Shown one piece after another: positions 1-8,764 of a stretch of DNA of 64,000 bases; the first letter of the stretch is position 1, and the number at the start of each line of letters is the position of its first letter. The notes under the pieces were generated by a model. The model saw only the letters and a list, made by a program, of their open reading frames with translations, did not search any database and had not been told where the DNA came from. The stretch spans positions 834,639 through 898,638 of the forward strand of contig NZ_JACAOR010000001.1 of assembly GCF_013386115.1 (NCBI RefSeq). The letters run 5' to 3'. A program made the position numbers and the translations under genes. Source of the DNA: Pseudomonas gingeri. Its GTDB lineage: Bacteria; Pseudomonadota; Gammaproteobacteria; Pseudomonadales; Pseudomonadaceae.

Positions 1-1
1 T

Positions 2-1519
2 CGCCATGAGGGCGAACTGATCGAGCAAGGACCGCTGTCGAGTATCGCCCAGGCCGACGCCATCGCCATCGACCTGGCCAAGATGCGCACCGAGGCCGCG
101 CTGTTGCTGGTGTATGCCAACGACCCGGCCGAACTGGTCAACCGCAAGATCAACCTGCAACAGCTCAGCGCCGAGGTGGACCAGGGGTTCACCGAGTACC
201 TGGCCAAGGTCCCGGAAGGCACGGAGCGGGACTCGATCAAGTTGCTGCAGGACGCCGCGCAGCAGTTTGTCACGCTGTTCAGGCAGGCCGTCGATCTGGT
301 CGAACAGAAGAAGATCAGCGAGGCCACCACCCTCTCCAACAACGACCTGTCCAACCAGGGCTCGCTGATGGACATGCAGGTGCAGTTGCTCCGTGAACTG
401 AACAAGCAGACCACCGCCCAGGCCCTGGAAAGCACCGCCAGCACCTTCCATCAGGTGCAGTTGTTGCTGCCCATCGTCATTGGCGTGGCGCTGGCCCTGA
501 TGCTGTTGCAGGCCTGGCGACTGAGCGTGAGCATCACCAGGCCGCTGCGCCAGGCCTTGCAGGTGGCCAAGACCGTCGCCGCCGGCGATCTCAGTCAGGT
601 GGTGGTCGCCCATGGCCAGGACGAAGTGGCGCAACTGCTGCAGATGCTCGGGCATATGCGCGACCAGTTGCACGCGGTGATCCAGCAGATCGGTGGCGCC
701 GTTGGCCGCCTCAACGCGGCAACCCAGGAGATGGGCGCGATCATGCATGACAGCGCCCAGGACTTGCAGCAGCAATGCGGCGAGATCGAACAGGCCGCCA
801 CGGCGGTCACGCAGATGAGCCAGGTGGTCGAGGAAGTGGCCCGCAACGCCCTGGAAACCTCCACCGAGTCGCGCGACTCAAGCACCGCCGTGCGCGAGGG
901 CCAGCAACAACTGGACGAAACCATGACCGACATCGGCGCCCTGGCCGATCAGGTCGAACAGGCCAGCCTGCGTGCCCAGGCCCTGGCGACGGAGACCCAG
1001 GGCATCAGCAAGGTGCTGGAGGTGATCCGCAGCGTGGCCGCGCAGACCAACCTGCTGGCCCTCAATGCCGCCATCGAAGCGGCCCGGGCCGGTGACGCGG
1101 GGCGTGGTTTTGCCGTGGTGGCCGATGAAGTGCGCGGCCTGGCGCACCGTACCGATGCCTCGACGCGGGAGATCGAGCAGATGATGGACGGTATTCACCT
1201 GGGCACCGGCCAGACCGTCCAGGCCCTGGCCGAAAGCGCCGCCCAGGCGGGCCGCACGCGCGAGCGGGCGCAGGTGGCGAAGGATGTGCTGGGGAGCATT
1301 TCCCGCTCGGTGGCCGGCATTGACGAGCGCAACCAGGTGATCGCCACCGCTGCCGAGCAGCAGGCCCAGGTGGCCCGTGAAGTGGACCGCAACCTGGTGC
1401 TGATTCGTGATCTGTCCATGCAGACGGCCAGCGGCGCCGCCCAGACCAGCACCGCCAGCCAGGAGCTGGGGCGTCTGGCGGCGGAACTGGATGGGATGCT
1501 GGCGCGCTTTTCGCTGTAA
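2..1519 (+). CDS. Methyl-accepting chemotaxis protein, 5' truncated by window edge
   Basis: The reading frame is open from base 2, so the N-terminus lies outside the window; 505 residues are visible. They show the end of a periplasmic helical sensor domain, a membrane segment near bases 460-525 ([16 protein letters not shown]), a HAMP linker ([10 protein letters not shown] onward), then a long coiled-coil signalling domain. The hairpin tip has the hallmark [17 protein letters not shown] and [15 protein letters not shown] stretches (about bases 1045-1140). The protein would sit in the inner membrane and control CheA kinase through CheW. The ligand cannot be told from this sequence because most of the sensor domain is missing. 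The gene converges on the tautomerase gene. Confidence 0.96.
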   Translation, partial: RHEGELIEQGPLSSIAQADAIAIDLAKMRTEAALLLVYANDPAELVNRKINLQQLSAEVDQGFTEYLAKVPEGTERDSIKLLQDAAQQFVTLFRQAVDLVEQKKISEATTLSNNDLSNQGSLMDMQVQLLRELNKQTTAQALESTASTFHQVQLLLPIVIGVALALMLLQAWRLSVSITRPLRQALQVAKTVAAGDLSQVVVAHGQDEVAQLLQMLGHMRDQLHAVIQQIGGAVGRLNAATQEMGAIMHDSAQDLQQQCGEIEQAATAVTQMSQVVEEVARNALETSTESRDSSTAVREGQQQLDETMTDIGALADQVEQASLRAQALATETQGISKVLEVIRSVAAQTNLLALNAAIEAARAGDAGRGFAVVADEVRGLAHRTDASTREIEQMMDGIHLGTGQTVQALAESAAQAGRTRERAQVAKDVLGSISRSVAGIDERNQVIATAAEQQAQVAREVDRNLVLIRDLSMQTASGAAQTSTASQELGRLAAELDGMLARFSL

Positions 1520-1521
1520 CG

Positions 1522-1537
1522 CCCGGGTTTTCCCGGG
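1522..1537. terminator. Hairpin between convergent genes
   Basis: CCCGGG, a TTTT loop, then CCCGGG lies directly after the chemoreceptor stop codon and just before the convergent tautomerase stop. It is a perfect 6-bp GC stem. There is no clear U-tract, so termination is inferred from position and symmetry. Confidence 0.45.
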
Positions 1538-1540
1538 TCG

Positions 1541-2002
1541 TCAGTCCTGCCCCGTCACCAGGTACTGCAGGTGCTCGAAACCTGCCGCCCTGGCGAAGGC
1601 CGGCAGATTCCAGATCGCGCCGTTGGCGCCCCAGGCTCCGTCGGCCACCTCATTCAGCATCACCGACGTCATCAGTCGTCGCGGATCATCGGCGGGCTGT
1701 GCCGCGATGAAAGCCTGCTGTATCAACTCGACATAACGGCCCCTCGATGTCTCGTCGAGGACGCCGGCCGGCACATGAACCCTGGCGATGCACGGTACCA
1801 GCTGCGCGGTCATGTCGACCGAGCCGCAGGTCCAGTTGCCCGGCTCGACCTCCTCGATAACGACCCAGCACAAGAAGCGCTTGGCGGGATCCGCCGGAAT
1901 CCGTTCGGCAATGGCGGCGGCTTCGTTGATGCCACGCACCAGGGTGGCACGGGCTGCGCCAGGAAAAGCGCCCTTGGGGATTTTCAACAGGATGTTAGGC
2001 AT
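1541..2002 (-). CDS. Tautomerase-superfamily protein (4-oxalocrotonate tautomerase-like)
   Basis: 153 residues. The start at 2002 gives the N-terminus MPNILLKIP, putting proline at position 2. That is the catalytic base of the tautomerase superfamily once Met is removed. A GGAG box lies about 7 bases upstream. A longer frame begins at 2029 but would bury the proline, so it was not chosen. At about 150 residues the protein is twice the length of the classic 62-residue 4-OT subunit, which suggests a fused two-module form. It is divergent from the AraC-type regulator at 2091, which may control it. The substrate is unknown. Confidence 0.8.
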   Translation of the reverse strand: MPNILLKIPKGAFPGAARATLVRGINEAAAIAERIPADPAKRFLCWVVIEEVEPGNWTCGSVDMTAQLVPCIARVHVPAGVLDETSRGRYVELIQQAFIAAQPADDPRRLMTSVMLNEVADGAWGANGAIWNLPAFARAAGFEHLQYLVTGQD

Positions 2003-2090
2003 GGACGGCTCCAGTGGATGAGAGGCCATGCATTAGGCGGCGCAAACCTGTAGGCTGCCAGTGTCCGTTATGACACCTTTACGGCGGTTT

Positions 2091-3128
2091 ATGACAATGC
2101 ATGATTTCACCCTCCTGGTCCTGCCCGGCAGCTACGCCAGCAGCGTGGCGGCCACCCTGGATATCCTCGGTGCCGCGGTGGCGGTGGCGCCGCGCCTGAA
2201 GGCGGCGCGTCCCACCTGGCGCATCGTTTCCCCCGACGGCAAGTCGGTGGCCTTGAGTGGCGGCCTGAGCCTCGAAACCACAACGCTGCCCGACAGCGCC
2301 GCCGACGATCAGTCCACCTGGATCATTCCGGGCCTGGGGCTTGAGAGCTCCGAGGACATCGACGCAAGAATGGCGAGCGCCGATGCGCAACAGGCGATCC
2401 AGGCCATTCGGGCCCACGGCGCGCACGGGGGGTCGTTCGCGGCATCGTGCACCGGGGTGTTCCTGCTGCAAGCGGCCCAGTTGCTGGCCGGGCGTCGGGC
2501 GACAACCTCCTGGTGGCTGGCCGGCGAGTTGCGCCGACTGGAGTCGCGTTGTGTGGTCGACGCCGACCGCATGGTGTGCACCGACGGTCCGGTGACCACG
2601 GCGGGCGCGGCCTTTGCACAGACAGACCTGATGCTCCACCTGCTGCGCTCGCGGTTTGGCGCGCCGCTGGCCGACGAGGTGAGTCGGCTGCTGCTGATCG
2701 ACGGGCGCCAGGCCCAGTCGCCATTTATCGTCCCGATGATGCTGTCCAACGGCAACGACCTGGTGACCCGCCTGACACAGCGCATCGAATCGGCCCTGCC
2801 GGACCTGCCCAGCGTGGTGGAGCTGGCGGATGAACTGGCGATGTCCACGCGCACCCTCTCCCGCCACGTCCAGGCCGCCACGGGCAAGAGCACCCTGGCG
2901 CTCCTGCAGAGCGTACGACTCAACCGCGCCCGGCAATTGATCGAGAGCAGCCGGATGACCATCGAGCAGGTCGCGGCGCACGTGGGTTATGAAGACGCGA
3001 CCGCCTTGCGTCGGTTGATGCTGAGGGTGTTTGGGGCCAATCCGAGCCGCTTTCGGGCATCGCGGCCGAAAGCACCGCCAACACCCACGGATGATAGATA
3101 TGGCAAAGCATCGCCTGCTCCGGCATAA
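2091..3128 (+). CDS. GlxA-family transcriptional regulator (DJ-1/PfpI domain plus AraC HTH)
   Basis: About 345 residues. The N-terminal half (to about residue 185) is a DJ-1/PfpI-like fold with the nucleophile-elbow-like AASCTGVFLLQAAQLLAG. The C-terminal 100 residues carry two AraC helix-turn-helix motifs (ELADELAMSTRTLSRHVQ, then MTIEQVAAHVGYEDATALR). Family members usually sense a small molecule and activate neighbouring metabolic genes. A GTG at 2061 or an ATG at 2097 are alternative starts; none has a strong ribosome site. It is divergent from the tautomerase gene, the obvious target candidate. Confidence 0.9.
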   Translation: MTMHDFTLLVLPGSYASSVAATLDILGAAVAVAPRLKAARPTWRIVSPDGKSVALSGGLSLETTTLPDSAADDQSTWIIPGLGLESSEDIDARMASADAQQAIQAIRAHGAHGGSFAASCTGVFLLQAAQLLAGRRATTSWWLAGELRRLESRCVVDADRMVCTDGPVTTAGAAFAQTDLMLHLLRSRFGAPLADEVSRLLLIDGRQAQSPFIVPMMLSNGNDLVTRLTQRIESALPDLPSVVELADELAMSTRTLSRHVQAATGKSTLALLQSVRLNRARQLIESSRMTIEQVAAHVGYEDATALRRLMLRVFGANPSRFRASRPKAPPTPTDDRYGKASPAPA

Positions 3129-3158
3129 AACCACTACCGCCTCGAGTCGAGTCATCTT

Positions 3159-3416
3159 ATGCCGCACAATCCTGAAGAACGCCCACACTGTGGATCTGCC
3201 CAACACGTCCGGGAGAAGAAGATGCTGATCGGCGCGGCCAGCCCCAGGAAGCGTTTCAACGGCGAGGAGAAGGCAGGCTTTCGACGTGTGGATCAGTTGG
3301 CTGTTGATGAGTGCAAACCAGAGCTGCTGAAAGAGCCCCCATTGCAACAACTGGTGGAGGGCTTTTACTGCGATCACTGCGGCATCGGCTTTGTAGCCAG
3401 CGGTCTTTCGGCGTGA
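3159..3416 (+). CDS. Small putative zinc-ribbon protein
   Basis: 85 residues. A PHCGS motif near the N-terminus and CDHCGIGF near the C-terminus look like the two halves of a zinc ribbon, although the first knuckle has only one Cys. The stop codon overlaps the GTG start of the next gene (GTGA), so the two are probably translated together. An internal ATG at 3222 has a much better ribosome site (GGGAGAAGAAG) and would give a 64-residue protein without the first CGS. The start is therefore unsettled. I do not recognise a named family. Confidence 0.5.
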   Translation: MPHNPEERPHCGSAQHVREKKMLIGAASPRKRFNGEEKAGFRRVDQLAVDECKPELLKEPPLQQLVEGFYCDHCGIGFVASGLSA

Positions 3417-3907
3417 GCAACCAGGGGCGGCTGTTGCTGAACGCCGGATTGTTCCAGCTCGGCTGGTTTGCCTGCGTGCTGGGCGCGCAGCGGCCGTGGC
3501 TGCTGTTGATTGCCATGGCCTGCCTGGCTGCCCATCTGCTGTGGATTGCCGACGACCGCAACGAGTGGCGCCTGTTGTTGCAAGTGGCGGCGTGTGGCTG
3601 GGTCCTGGACAGCGCCCTGCTGCACCTTGGGCTGTTTGATTTCCCCGGTTCCCAAGTGGTGCTACCCCTCTGGTTGGCCATCCTTTGGCTGCTGTTTGCC
3701 AGTACCTTGCGTCACAGCCTGAGGTGGACCGCGCGCCCCTGGTGGCTGGGCAGCCTGTTGGGCGCCTGTGCCGGGCCGCTGTCCTATCTGGCTGGCGCCA
3801 AACTGGCAGGCATCGGCCTGCCGTTCGGGGTGTGGCCCAGTGCGGTGCTGCTGGCCTTGATATGGGCGATCTTGTTGCCGTTACTCCACCGACTGGCCGG
3901 ACGCTAG
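3413..3907 (+). CDS. DUF2878-type integral membrane protein
   Basis: 164 residues, starting at the GTG that overlaps the previous stop by four bases. Five or six hydrophobic segments (LLLNAGLFQLGWFACVLG, WLLLIAMACLAAHLLWIA, VVLPLWLAILWLLFASTL, WLGSLLGACAGPLSYLAG, AVLLALIWAILLPLLH) fill almost the whole length. The size and pattern suggest the DUF2878 family of small inner-membrane proteins, which in pseudomonads often lie near lipid-modification genes. No such genes are next to it here. Function unknown. Confidence 0.7.
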   Translation: MSNQGRLLLNAGLFQLGWFACVLGAQRPWLLLIAMACLAAHLLWIADDRNEWRLLLQVAACGWVLDSALLHLGLFDFPGSQVVLPLWLAILWLLFASTLRHSLRWTARPWWLGSLLGACAGPLSYLAGAKLAGIGLPFGVWPSAVLLALIWAILLPLLHRLAGR

Positions 3908-3926
3908 GCCGCAGAACGTCGGCCTG

Positions 3927-4880
3927 CTAAAGCGCCAGCACCAGTCGTGGGGTTTTCGAGCGCGAACAACACGGCGTGAACTGGTCGTTCAGCGCATGCT
4001 CCTTATCGCTCATGAAGACATCCCGGTGATCCGGAACGCCGTCAATGACCGCTGTCATGCAGGCACCGCAAACCCCTTGCCGGCACGAAGCAGGCAGTTC
4101 GATGCCAGAGGCACACAGCACTTCAAGCACGCTCTTGTCCGCCGGCACCTGGAGCACCAACCCCGATTCCGCCAGCTCGACTTCGAAGGCCTGATCGACA
4201 GCGTGCGCCACGACCGGCGCCGCAAAATACTCGCGGTGAATCTGCTCGGTCGGCCAACCCAGGCGGTGCGCGGTGTTTATCACATGGTCCATGAAACCCT
4301 TCGGTCCGCAGACGTACAGGTGCGTATCAGCCTGGGGCGCAGCCAGCACCTGGTTGACGTCCAGCCATTGATCCCGCTCACCACTGTCGAAGTGCAGATG
4401 CACGCTTCTGGCAAAAGCGGACGCGGCAATCTGCTGCAGGAATGCCGCGCGTCGAGGCTCACGTACGCAGTAATGCAGTTCGAACTCAGCCTCCAGATGG
4501 GCAAGCTGAAATGCCATCGCCAGCATCGGCGTAATGCCGATACCACCGCCCAGCAGCACTGATTTACGCGCGCCCGCGGTGAGCGGGAAGTGGTTTCTCG
4601 GCGCACTGATCGACAGCCGGTCCCCCACGCCAATCCCCTCGTGCATGCCACGCGATCCGCCTCGTGACATCGGTTCATGCAACACGCCGATCAAATAGCG
4701 ATCACGCTCCAACGGGCTGTTGCACAGGGAGTACTGGCGGGTGATCCCGGCACTCACGCCCACATCGATGTGCGCGCCCGCCGTGAAGCCTGGCAAGGGC
4801 TGCCCGTCTTCACGACGCAACTCGAAACTGCAAACACCTTCGGCCTCCTGGCGTTTTTCTACGACGATGACTTCAAACAT
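3927..4880 (-). CDS. PDR/VanB-type oxidoreductase (FMN/NAD plus C-terminal 2Fe-2S), partner reductase of the Rieske oxygenase
   Basis: 317 residues. The order is a flavin-binding barrel (RQYSLCNSP), an NAD-binding Rossmann part (GGGIGITPMLAMA; YVCGPKGFMD), and a C-terminal plant-type ferredoxin domain with CRQGVCGACMT and a final Cys in TPCCSRS as [2Fe-2S] ligands. This is the phthalate-dioxygenase-reductase layout, which passes electrons from NAD(P)H to a Rieske oxygenase. The ATG at 4880 has a GAGAGGG site; the TTG one codon earlier is less likely. It is the last gene of the operon running left from 9967, 51 bp after the lyase gene, so it very probably serves the oxygenase at 7483-8742. Confidence 0.92.
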   Translation of the reverse strand: MFEVIVVEKRQEAEGVCSFELRREDGQPLPGFTAGAHIDVGVSAGITRQYSLCNSPLERDRYLIGVLHEPMSRGGSRGMHEGIGVGDRLSISAPRNHFPLTAGARKSVLLGGGIGITPMLAMAFQLAHLEAEFELHYCVREPRRAAFLQQIAASAFARSVHLHFDSGERDQWLDVNQVLAAPQADTHLYVCGPKGFMDHVINTAHRLGWPTEQIHREYFAAPVVAHAVDQAFEVELAESGLVLQVPADKSVLEVLCASGIELPASCRQGVCGACMTAVIDGVPDHRDVFMSDKEHALNDQFTPCCSRSKTPRLVLAL

Positions 4881-4931
4881 CAATGCCCTCTCCTATCGGC
4901 TTGGCCTTCTGCGGGGTTCTCTGACCCGTGT

Positions 4932-6449
4932 TCATTGCACCCGGCAAAGAAACAGCGTGTCGTCGGGGCTGTAGCGGGCAATGAGTCGACTGATCGCGGC
5001 AACGTCTTCGCCCAGCGGACGGTCATCGGCGTAGCGCGTCACGCGTGTGCGCACCGCCTGATAAATGGCCAGCGTCGCGGGCGCCGGTTTCAGGTCCGGC
5101 TCCAGGAGGTCATAGCTTTGGCAGGCCGCCAGCAGTTCAATGGCCAACAGGCTTTCGAGGTTGTCGAGGATCTTGTGGGCTTTCAGCGCGGCCGGCGTCG
5201 GGTGGCACAGGATGTCTTCCTGCAATCCGGAAGTGACACCCCCATCGAGACTGGCCGGGGCGGCAAGGCGGCGATTCTGGGCCACCAGCGACGCGGCGGT
5301 GTATTGCGCGATCATGAACCCCGATTCCTCTCCGCTGCTGCCCGCCAGGAAAGGCGACAGGCCGCTCACCAGCGGATTCACCATGCGATCGATCCGCCGC
5401 TCGCAGATGGCCCCCAGTTGCGCCGCCGCAACGGCGATCTGGTCCATGGCCAGGCCAATGCCCGCCCCCACGGCATGGGCCTGGGAGTAGATCTCGGGTG
5501 CTTCGGGGCTGCCGCAAACCACCGGATTGTCGGTGACGCTGGCCAATTCACGCTCGACCACCGTCAGCGCCTGGGCCCACACGTCATGCACCGCGCCATG
5601 GACGTGCGGAATGCTGCGCAGGCTCAAGGGGTCCTGCGTCTTGCGTCCGGTGGCGGCCAGCAGAATGCCCGAACCGGCGAGCAAGGTGGTCAGCCGCTGG
5701 CCGACCTGCATCAGTCCCGGCGATTGGCGCAAGGCCATGGATACAGGGTGCAAGGCGCGGATCTGGCAACGCTGGGTCTCGAAGCTGAGCGCGGCCACGG
5801 TATCCGCCCAGGTCAACAGTCGACGCGTGCGCTCCAGCAGCAAACTGCCCAATCCCGTGACACAGGGCGAACCGTTCACCAGACACAAGCCCTCCTTCGC
5901 TTCCAGTACCAGGGGCTTGACCCCCAGTCGATCGAGCGCGACCGCGGCGGACATCCGCGCACCATCCAGCACGCATTGGCCCTGACCGATCAACAGCAAG
6001 CCGATATGCGCCATGTGACTGATGTAGCCGACCGAGCCGTGACGCGGTACTTGCGGGGTGCAACCGGCGTTGAGCAGCAGGACCAGACGTTCGACCACCG
6101 CCAGCCGCAAGCCGGAATATCCGTGCGCATAGTTGTTGATGGCGGCGACCATGATCGCCCGTGTTTCGCTGACACCCAGTGGCCTGCCAACCCCCACGGC
6201 GTGACTCATCAGGATATTGCGCGACAAGGCCTTCTGCTGCGCGGGCGGCACCACCGTATCGGACAGTGCACCGACGCCGGTATTGACCCCGTAGGCCCGC
6301 AGGTTGTTGTTCACCACGCTGCGCACGATGGCATGGGCGTTGTCGATACGCGTTCTGGCGGCATTCGACAACTCCAGTACCGCTTGCCGGGTGGCAATCT
6401 CGGCCACCTGCGCGACGCTCAAGGGCTGGTCAAGCAGAACCAGGCTCAT
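4932..6449 (-). CDS. HAL/PAL-family lyase homologue lacking the MIO-forming Ala-Ser-Gly
   Basis: 505 residues, a normal length for histidine/phenylalanine ammonia-lyases. Most family landmarks are present: YGVNTGVGALSD, SHAVGVGRPL, EGLCLVNGS, QDPLSLRSIPHVHG, SVTDNPVV, ERRIDRMVNP, MIAQYTAASLV. Where family members have GSVGASGDLAPL, whose Ala-Ser-Gly cyclises to the MIO electrophile, this protein reads GSVGYISHMAHI. It cannot form MIO there. MIO-free relatives that expel trimethylamine from ergothioneine (ergothionase) are known, so a betaine-type lyase is one possibility. The start has a GGAGGTG site and overlaps the upstream stop (ATGA). The gene sits with a Rieske oxygenase, its reductase, and two other divergent enzymes. 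Confidence 0.88.
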   Translation of the reverse strand: MSLVLLDQPLSVAQVAEIATRQAVLELSNAARTRIDNAHAIVRSVVNNNLRAYGVNTGVGALSDTVVPPAQQKALSRNILMSHAVGVGRPLGVSETRAIMVAAINNYAHGYSGLRLAVVERLVLLLNAGCTPQVPRHGSVGYISHMAHIGLLLIGQGQCVLDGARMSAAVALDRLGVKPLVLEAKEGLCLVNGSPCVTGLGSLLLERTRRLLTWADTVAALSFETQRCQIRALHPVSMALRQSPGLMQVGQRLTTLLAGSGILLAATGRKTQDPLSLRSIPHVHGAVHDVWAQALTVVERELASVTDNPVVCGSPEAPEIYSQAHAVGAGIGLAMDQIAVAAAQLGAICERRIDRMVNPLVSGLSPFLAGSSGEESGFMIAQYTAASLVAQNRRLAAPASLDGGVTSGLQEDILCHPTPAALKAHKILDNLESLLAIELLAACQSYDLLEPDLKPAPATLAIYQAVRTRVTRYADDRPLGEDVAAISRLIARYSPDDTLFLCRVQ

Positions 6450-7486
6450 CGGGCACCTCCTGCACGCGCAACGGGCGATCCCTGGTCGGCATACCGGCCG
6501 ATCAATTCCCAGAGTTCAACAGGCACTTCGATGCCATTTTCGTTGTGTTGGCGAGCTTGCAGTCGACGCTCACCGGGCAGGCGTACCTGGGGTTCGGCCT
6601 GCAGCGCACTGAACAGGGCTTCGGTACGCGCCACGAAAGCCGCCCCACCGAAGACCGCGGGATCAAAAGCGATCACCAGTTGCCCGGTGCGTGGCGGCCC
6701 ACCGTCGCAATCACCGAAAGAAGACGCCTCGAAGGAAAAGTTGGAACCGCTCAATCCACCGGCCAGGATGTCGATCAGCAAGGCCAGGCTGGCGCCTTTG
6801 TACCCGCCGATCGGGCTCAGGCTACCGGCTATTGCCGCCGCCGCATCGGTGGTCGGTCGCCCCTCGGCATCCAATGCCCAGCCAGCCGGCAACGCGACAC
6901 CCCGGCGGTGCGCATCAATCACCGCCACCTTGGCCACCACACTTGAGGATTGATCGATCACCAGTGGCGGGCGCCCTTCCCGCGGGGTCGCAAAGGCCAA
7001 CGGGTTGGTCCCGAAAAATGCGCGCTTGCCGCCATGGGGGGCAATCGACGGCGAGGCGTTGGCAACCATCAGGGCGACCAGCCCCTGCTCGGCCAATGCT
7101 TCGACAAAATAACCCAGCGAACCGCAGGCGTAGGACTGCCCTACCGCCAGCGCCGCGATACCCTGGCGCCGTGCGGACTCGACTAGCAAGGGCATACCCG
7201 CCGCCAACGCCGGGTGGGCGAAACCGGTGCGGGCATCGACGCGAATCAGCGAGGGCGTCAGCGCCTCGACACTCGGTAGCGCACTGCCATCAACCTTGCC
7301 GCACGCGGCGTGGTCGCAATAGGTAGGCAGGTAGGACAAGCCGACTATCTGCTGCCCGTCACGCTCGGCAAAGGCAATCGAGCGCGCCACCGCCCGCGCA
7401 TTGCCGGGGCTGACATGGCTGGCAACCAGCGCGGCGGTGGCACGGTTTTCGATATCAGCCAGGCTGACAATCAACGTAGGGGTCAT
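6446..7486 (-). CDS. Ldh2/malate-dehydrogenase-like (YiaK/DpkA family) protein with altered active site
   Basis: 346 residues with the core of the Ldh2 NAD(P)-dependent oxidoreductase family: NASPSIAPHGG, FFGTNPLAFATP, and the late SPIGGYKGASLALLIDILAGGLSG. In the family the N-terminal region reads like ..YSHGV..P with a catalytic Ser-His pair; here the aligned stretch is GQQIVGLSYLP, replacing Ser-His by Ile-Val. The second conserved His (N-x-H-x-x-G region) is Ala in QSYACGSLGYF. Loss of both suggests a changed reaction or no dehydrogenase activity. It overlaps its neighbours by four bases on each side, so it is translationally coupled to the Rieske and lyase genes. Confidence 0.85.
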   Translation of the reverse strand: MTPTLIVSLADIENRATAALVASHVSPGNARAVARSIAFAERDGQQIVGLSYLPTYCDHAACGKVDGSALPSVEALTPSLIRVDARTGFAHPALAAGMPLLVESARRQGIAALAVGQSYACGSLGYFVEALAEQGLVALMVANASPSIAPHGGKRAFFGTNPLAFATPREGRPPLVIDQSSSVVAKVAVIDAHRRGVALPAGWALDAEGRPTTDAAAAIAGSLSPIGGYKGASLALLIDILAGGLSGSNFSFEASSFGDCDGGPPRTGQLVIAFDPAVFGGAAFVARTEALFSALQAEPQVRLPGERRLQARQHNENGIEVPVELWELIGRYADQGSPVARAGGAR

Positions 7487-8742
7487 GCTGCACTCTCCCG
7501 ATGAATAAGTTGCGTTTGAGCCAGCGGTGCCAGCTCGGCCAGGAACTGCTCGGCGTACCAGCGGATGAAGTCGCGTGTACCGCCTTCGATCAACTCGGAG
7601 TACGGACCGGGGCGATAGGCACTGCCACGAATCCCCAGGTGGTTGTTTTCGGCCAGAAGACGGTCCTGGTCATTGGTCACGGCCCAGATTTCCCTGAGCC
7701 GATCGACCTGATAATCCACGCCCTCGCGGGCATCCTTGTGCACCAGCCAGTGAGTGGTCACCAAGGTTTCTTCCGGGCCGATCGGCAGCACGCGGAAGGT
7801 CACGGCGTGGTCTGCCTGGATATGGTTCCAGGTGTTGGGCAGGCTCATCAGGCGCACCGAGCCCAGGTCAGGGTCGGTCAGGTCGCCCAGCAGGCGCGAG
7901 CATCCCGGTTTGCCGTCGGCCGTCATCGACACACGACCATCGGTGAAAGGCAGGCGCACGGCGCGGTAGCGGTCGTTACCCTGGGTATGGGCATGAGCAA
8001 TACCCAGGCGGTCCCAGTCCGCCGCCTTGCGCTCGACCAACGCCTTGTATTCGGGCCTCATGCGCGGGTCGTTCGGATCGTCGAACTCGGTGATGATGTG
8101 CATCAGCTCCGGGTGTGAACCGACACAGTGGTAGCACTCGCGGTTGTTCTCGATCACCAGCTTCCAGTTGGCCTTTTCCACCAGTGTCTGGGTGCAGGCC
8201 ACCTTGGCATCGTCCAGGCCGTGCGGCAGCAGGTAGGGTTCGACGTCCTGGCGAAACGGCTCGAAGTCGCTCGGCTCATCCGCGAAATTGATGAAGATGT
8301 AGCCACCGGCAACGCCCACCGCCACCGGCGCCAGCTGGAAGTCGCCACGGTCGAAATCATCGCCCATCAGGCGCGTGCCGATCAGTTGCCCGTCCAGGTC
8401 GTAGGACCATTGGTGATAGGGGCAGACCAGTCGCTTGGTACTGCCGCGCTCCTCCAGGCATATCCGTGAACCACGATGGCGGCAAGTGTTATGAAATGCC
8501 TTCACCTCGCCGTCCTTGCCCCGAATGACAATCACCGAGTCACGCCCCACTTCCACCCGCAGCCAGTCACCCGGCCTGGGGATCTCGCAGGTCATGGCCG
8601 CGAACAGCCACTGGCGACGGAAAAACACCTGCATTTCCAGTTCGAAGAAATCCCGGTCCACATAGAAAGGCTGCTCCAGCCCCCAGTCAGGGCGACGCTC
8701 GGACAGCAGCGCATAAGCACGATCAATCACATTCTGATGCAT
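7483..8742 (-). CDS. Rieske non-heme iron oxygenase, alpha subunit (GbcA/betaine-demethylase-like)
   Basis: 419 residues. The N-terminal Rieske domain has CRHRG and CPYHQWSYD as [2Fe-2S] ligands. The catalytic domain has ENNRECYHCVGSHPEL, the usual non-heme iron His-x4-His region with a bridging Glu/Asn, and a late DQDRLLAENN. The NRECYHC pattern resembles the oxygenases that demethylate glycine betaine, carnitine and stachydrine rather than ring dioxygenases. That reading is an inference. The ATG at 8742 follows a GAGGT site; the upstream frame to 8757 was discarded. It lies 22 bp after the enolase-family gene and overlaps the next gene. Its reductase is two genes downstream. Confidence 0.92.
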   Translation of the reverse strand: MHQNVIDRAYALLSERRPDWGLEQPFYVDRDFFELEMQVFFRRQWLFAAMTCEIPRPGDWLRVEVGRDSVIVIRGKDGEVKAFHNTCRHRGSRICLEERGSTKRLVCPYHQWSYDLDGQLIGTRLMGDDFDRGDFQLAPVAVGVAGGYIFINFADEPSDFEPFRQDVEPYLLPHGLDDAKVACTQTLVEKANWKLVIENNRECYHCVGSHPELMHIITEFDDPNDPRMRPEYKALVERKAADWDRLGIAHAHTQGNDRYRAVRLPFTDGRVSMTADGKPGCSRLLGDLTDPDLGSVRLMSLPNTWNHIQADHAVTFRVLPIGPEETLVTTHWLVHKDAREGVDYQVDRLREIWAVTNDQDRLLAENNHLGIRGSAYRPGPYSELIEGGTRDFIRWYAEQFLAELAPLAQTQLIHRESAA

Positions 8743-8764
8743 GGCGGTACCTCGCAAAAAAAGA

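Noticed and set aside
2079..3377. 432-codon minus-strand frame opposite the GlxA-type regulator
   Set aside because: Shadow of a clear DJ-1/AraC gene; no domain signature.
4677..6953. 758-codon open frame on the plus strand across the lyase and Ldh2-like genes
   Set aside because: It is antisense to two well-supported genes, has Arg/His/Gln-rich composition typical of GC-rich shadow frames, and shows no motif.
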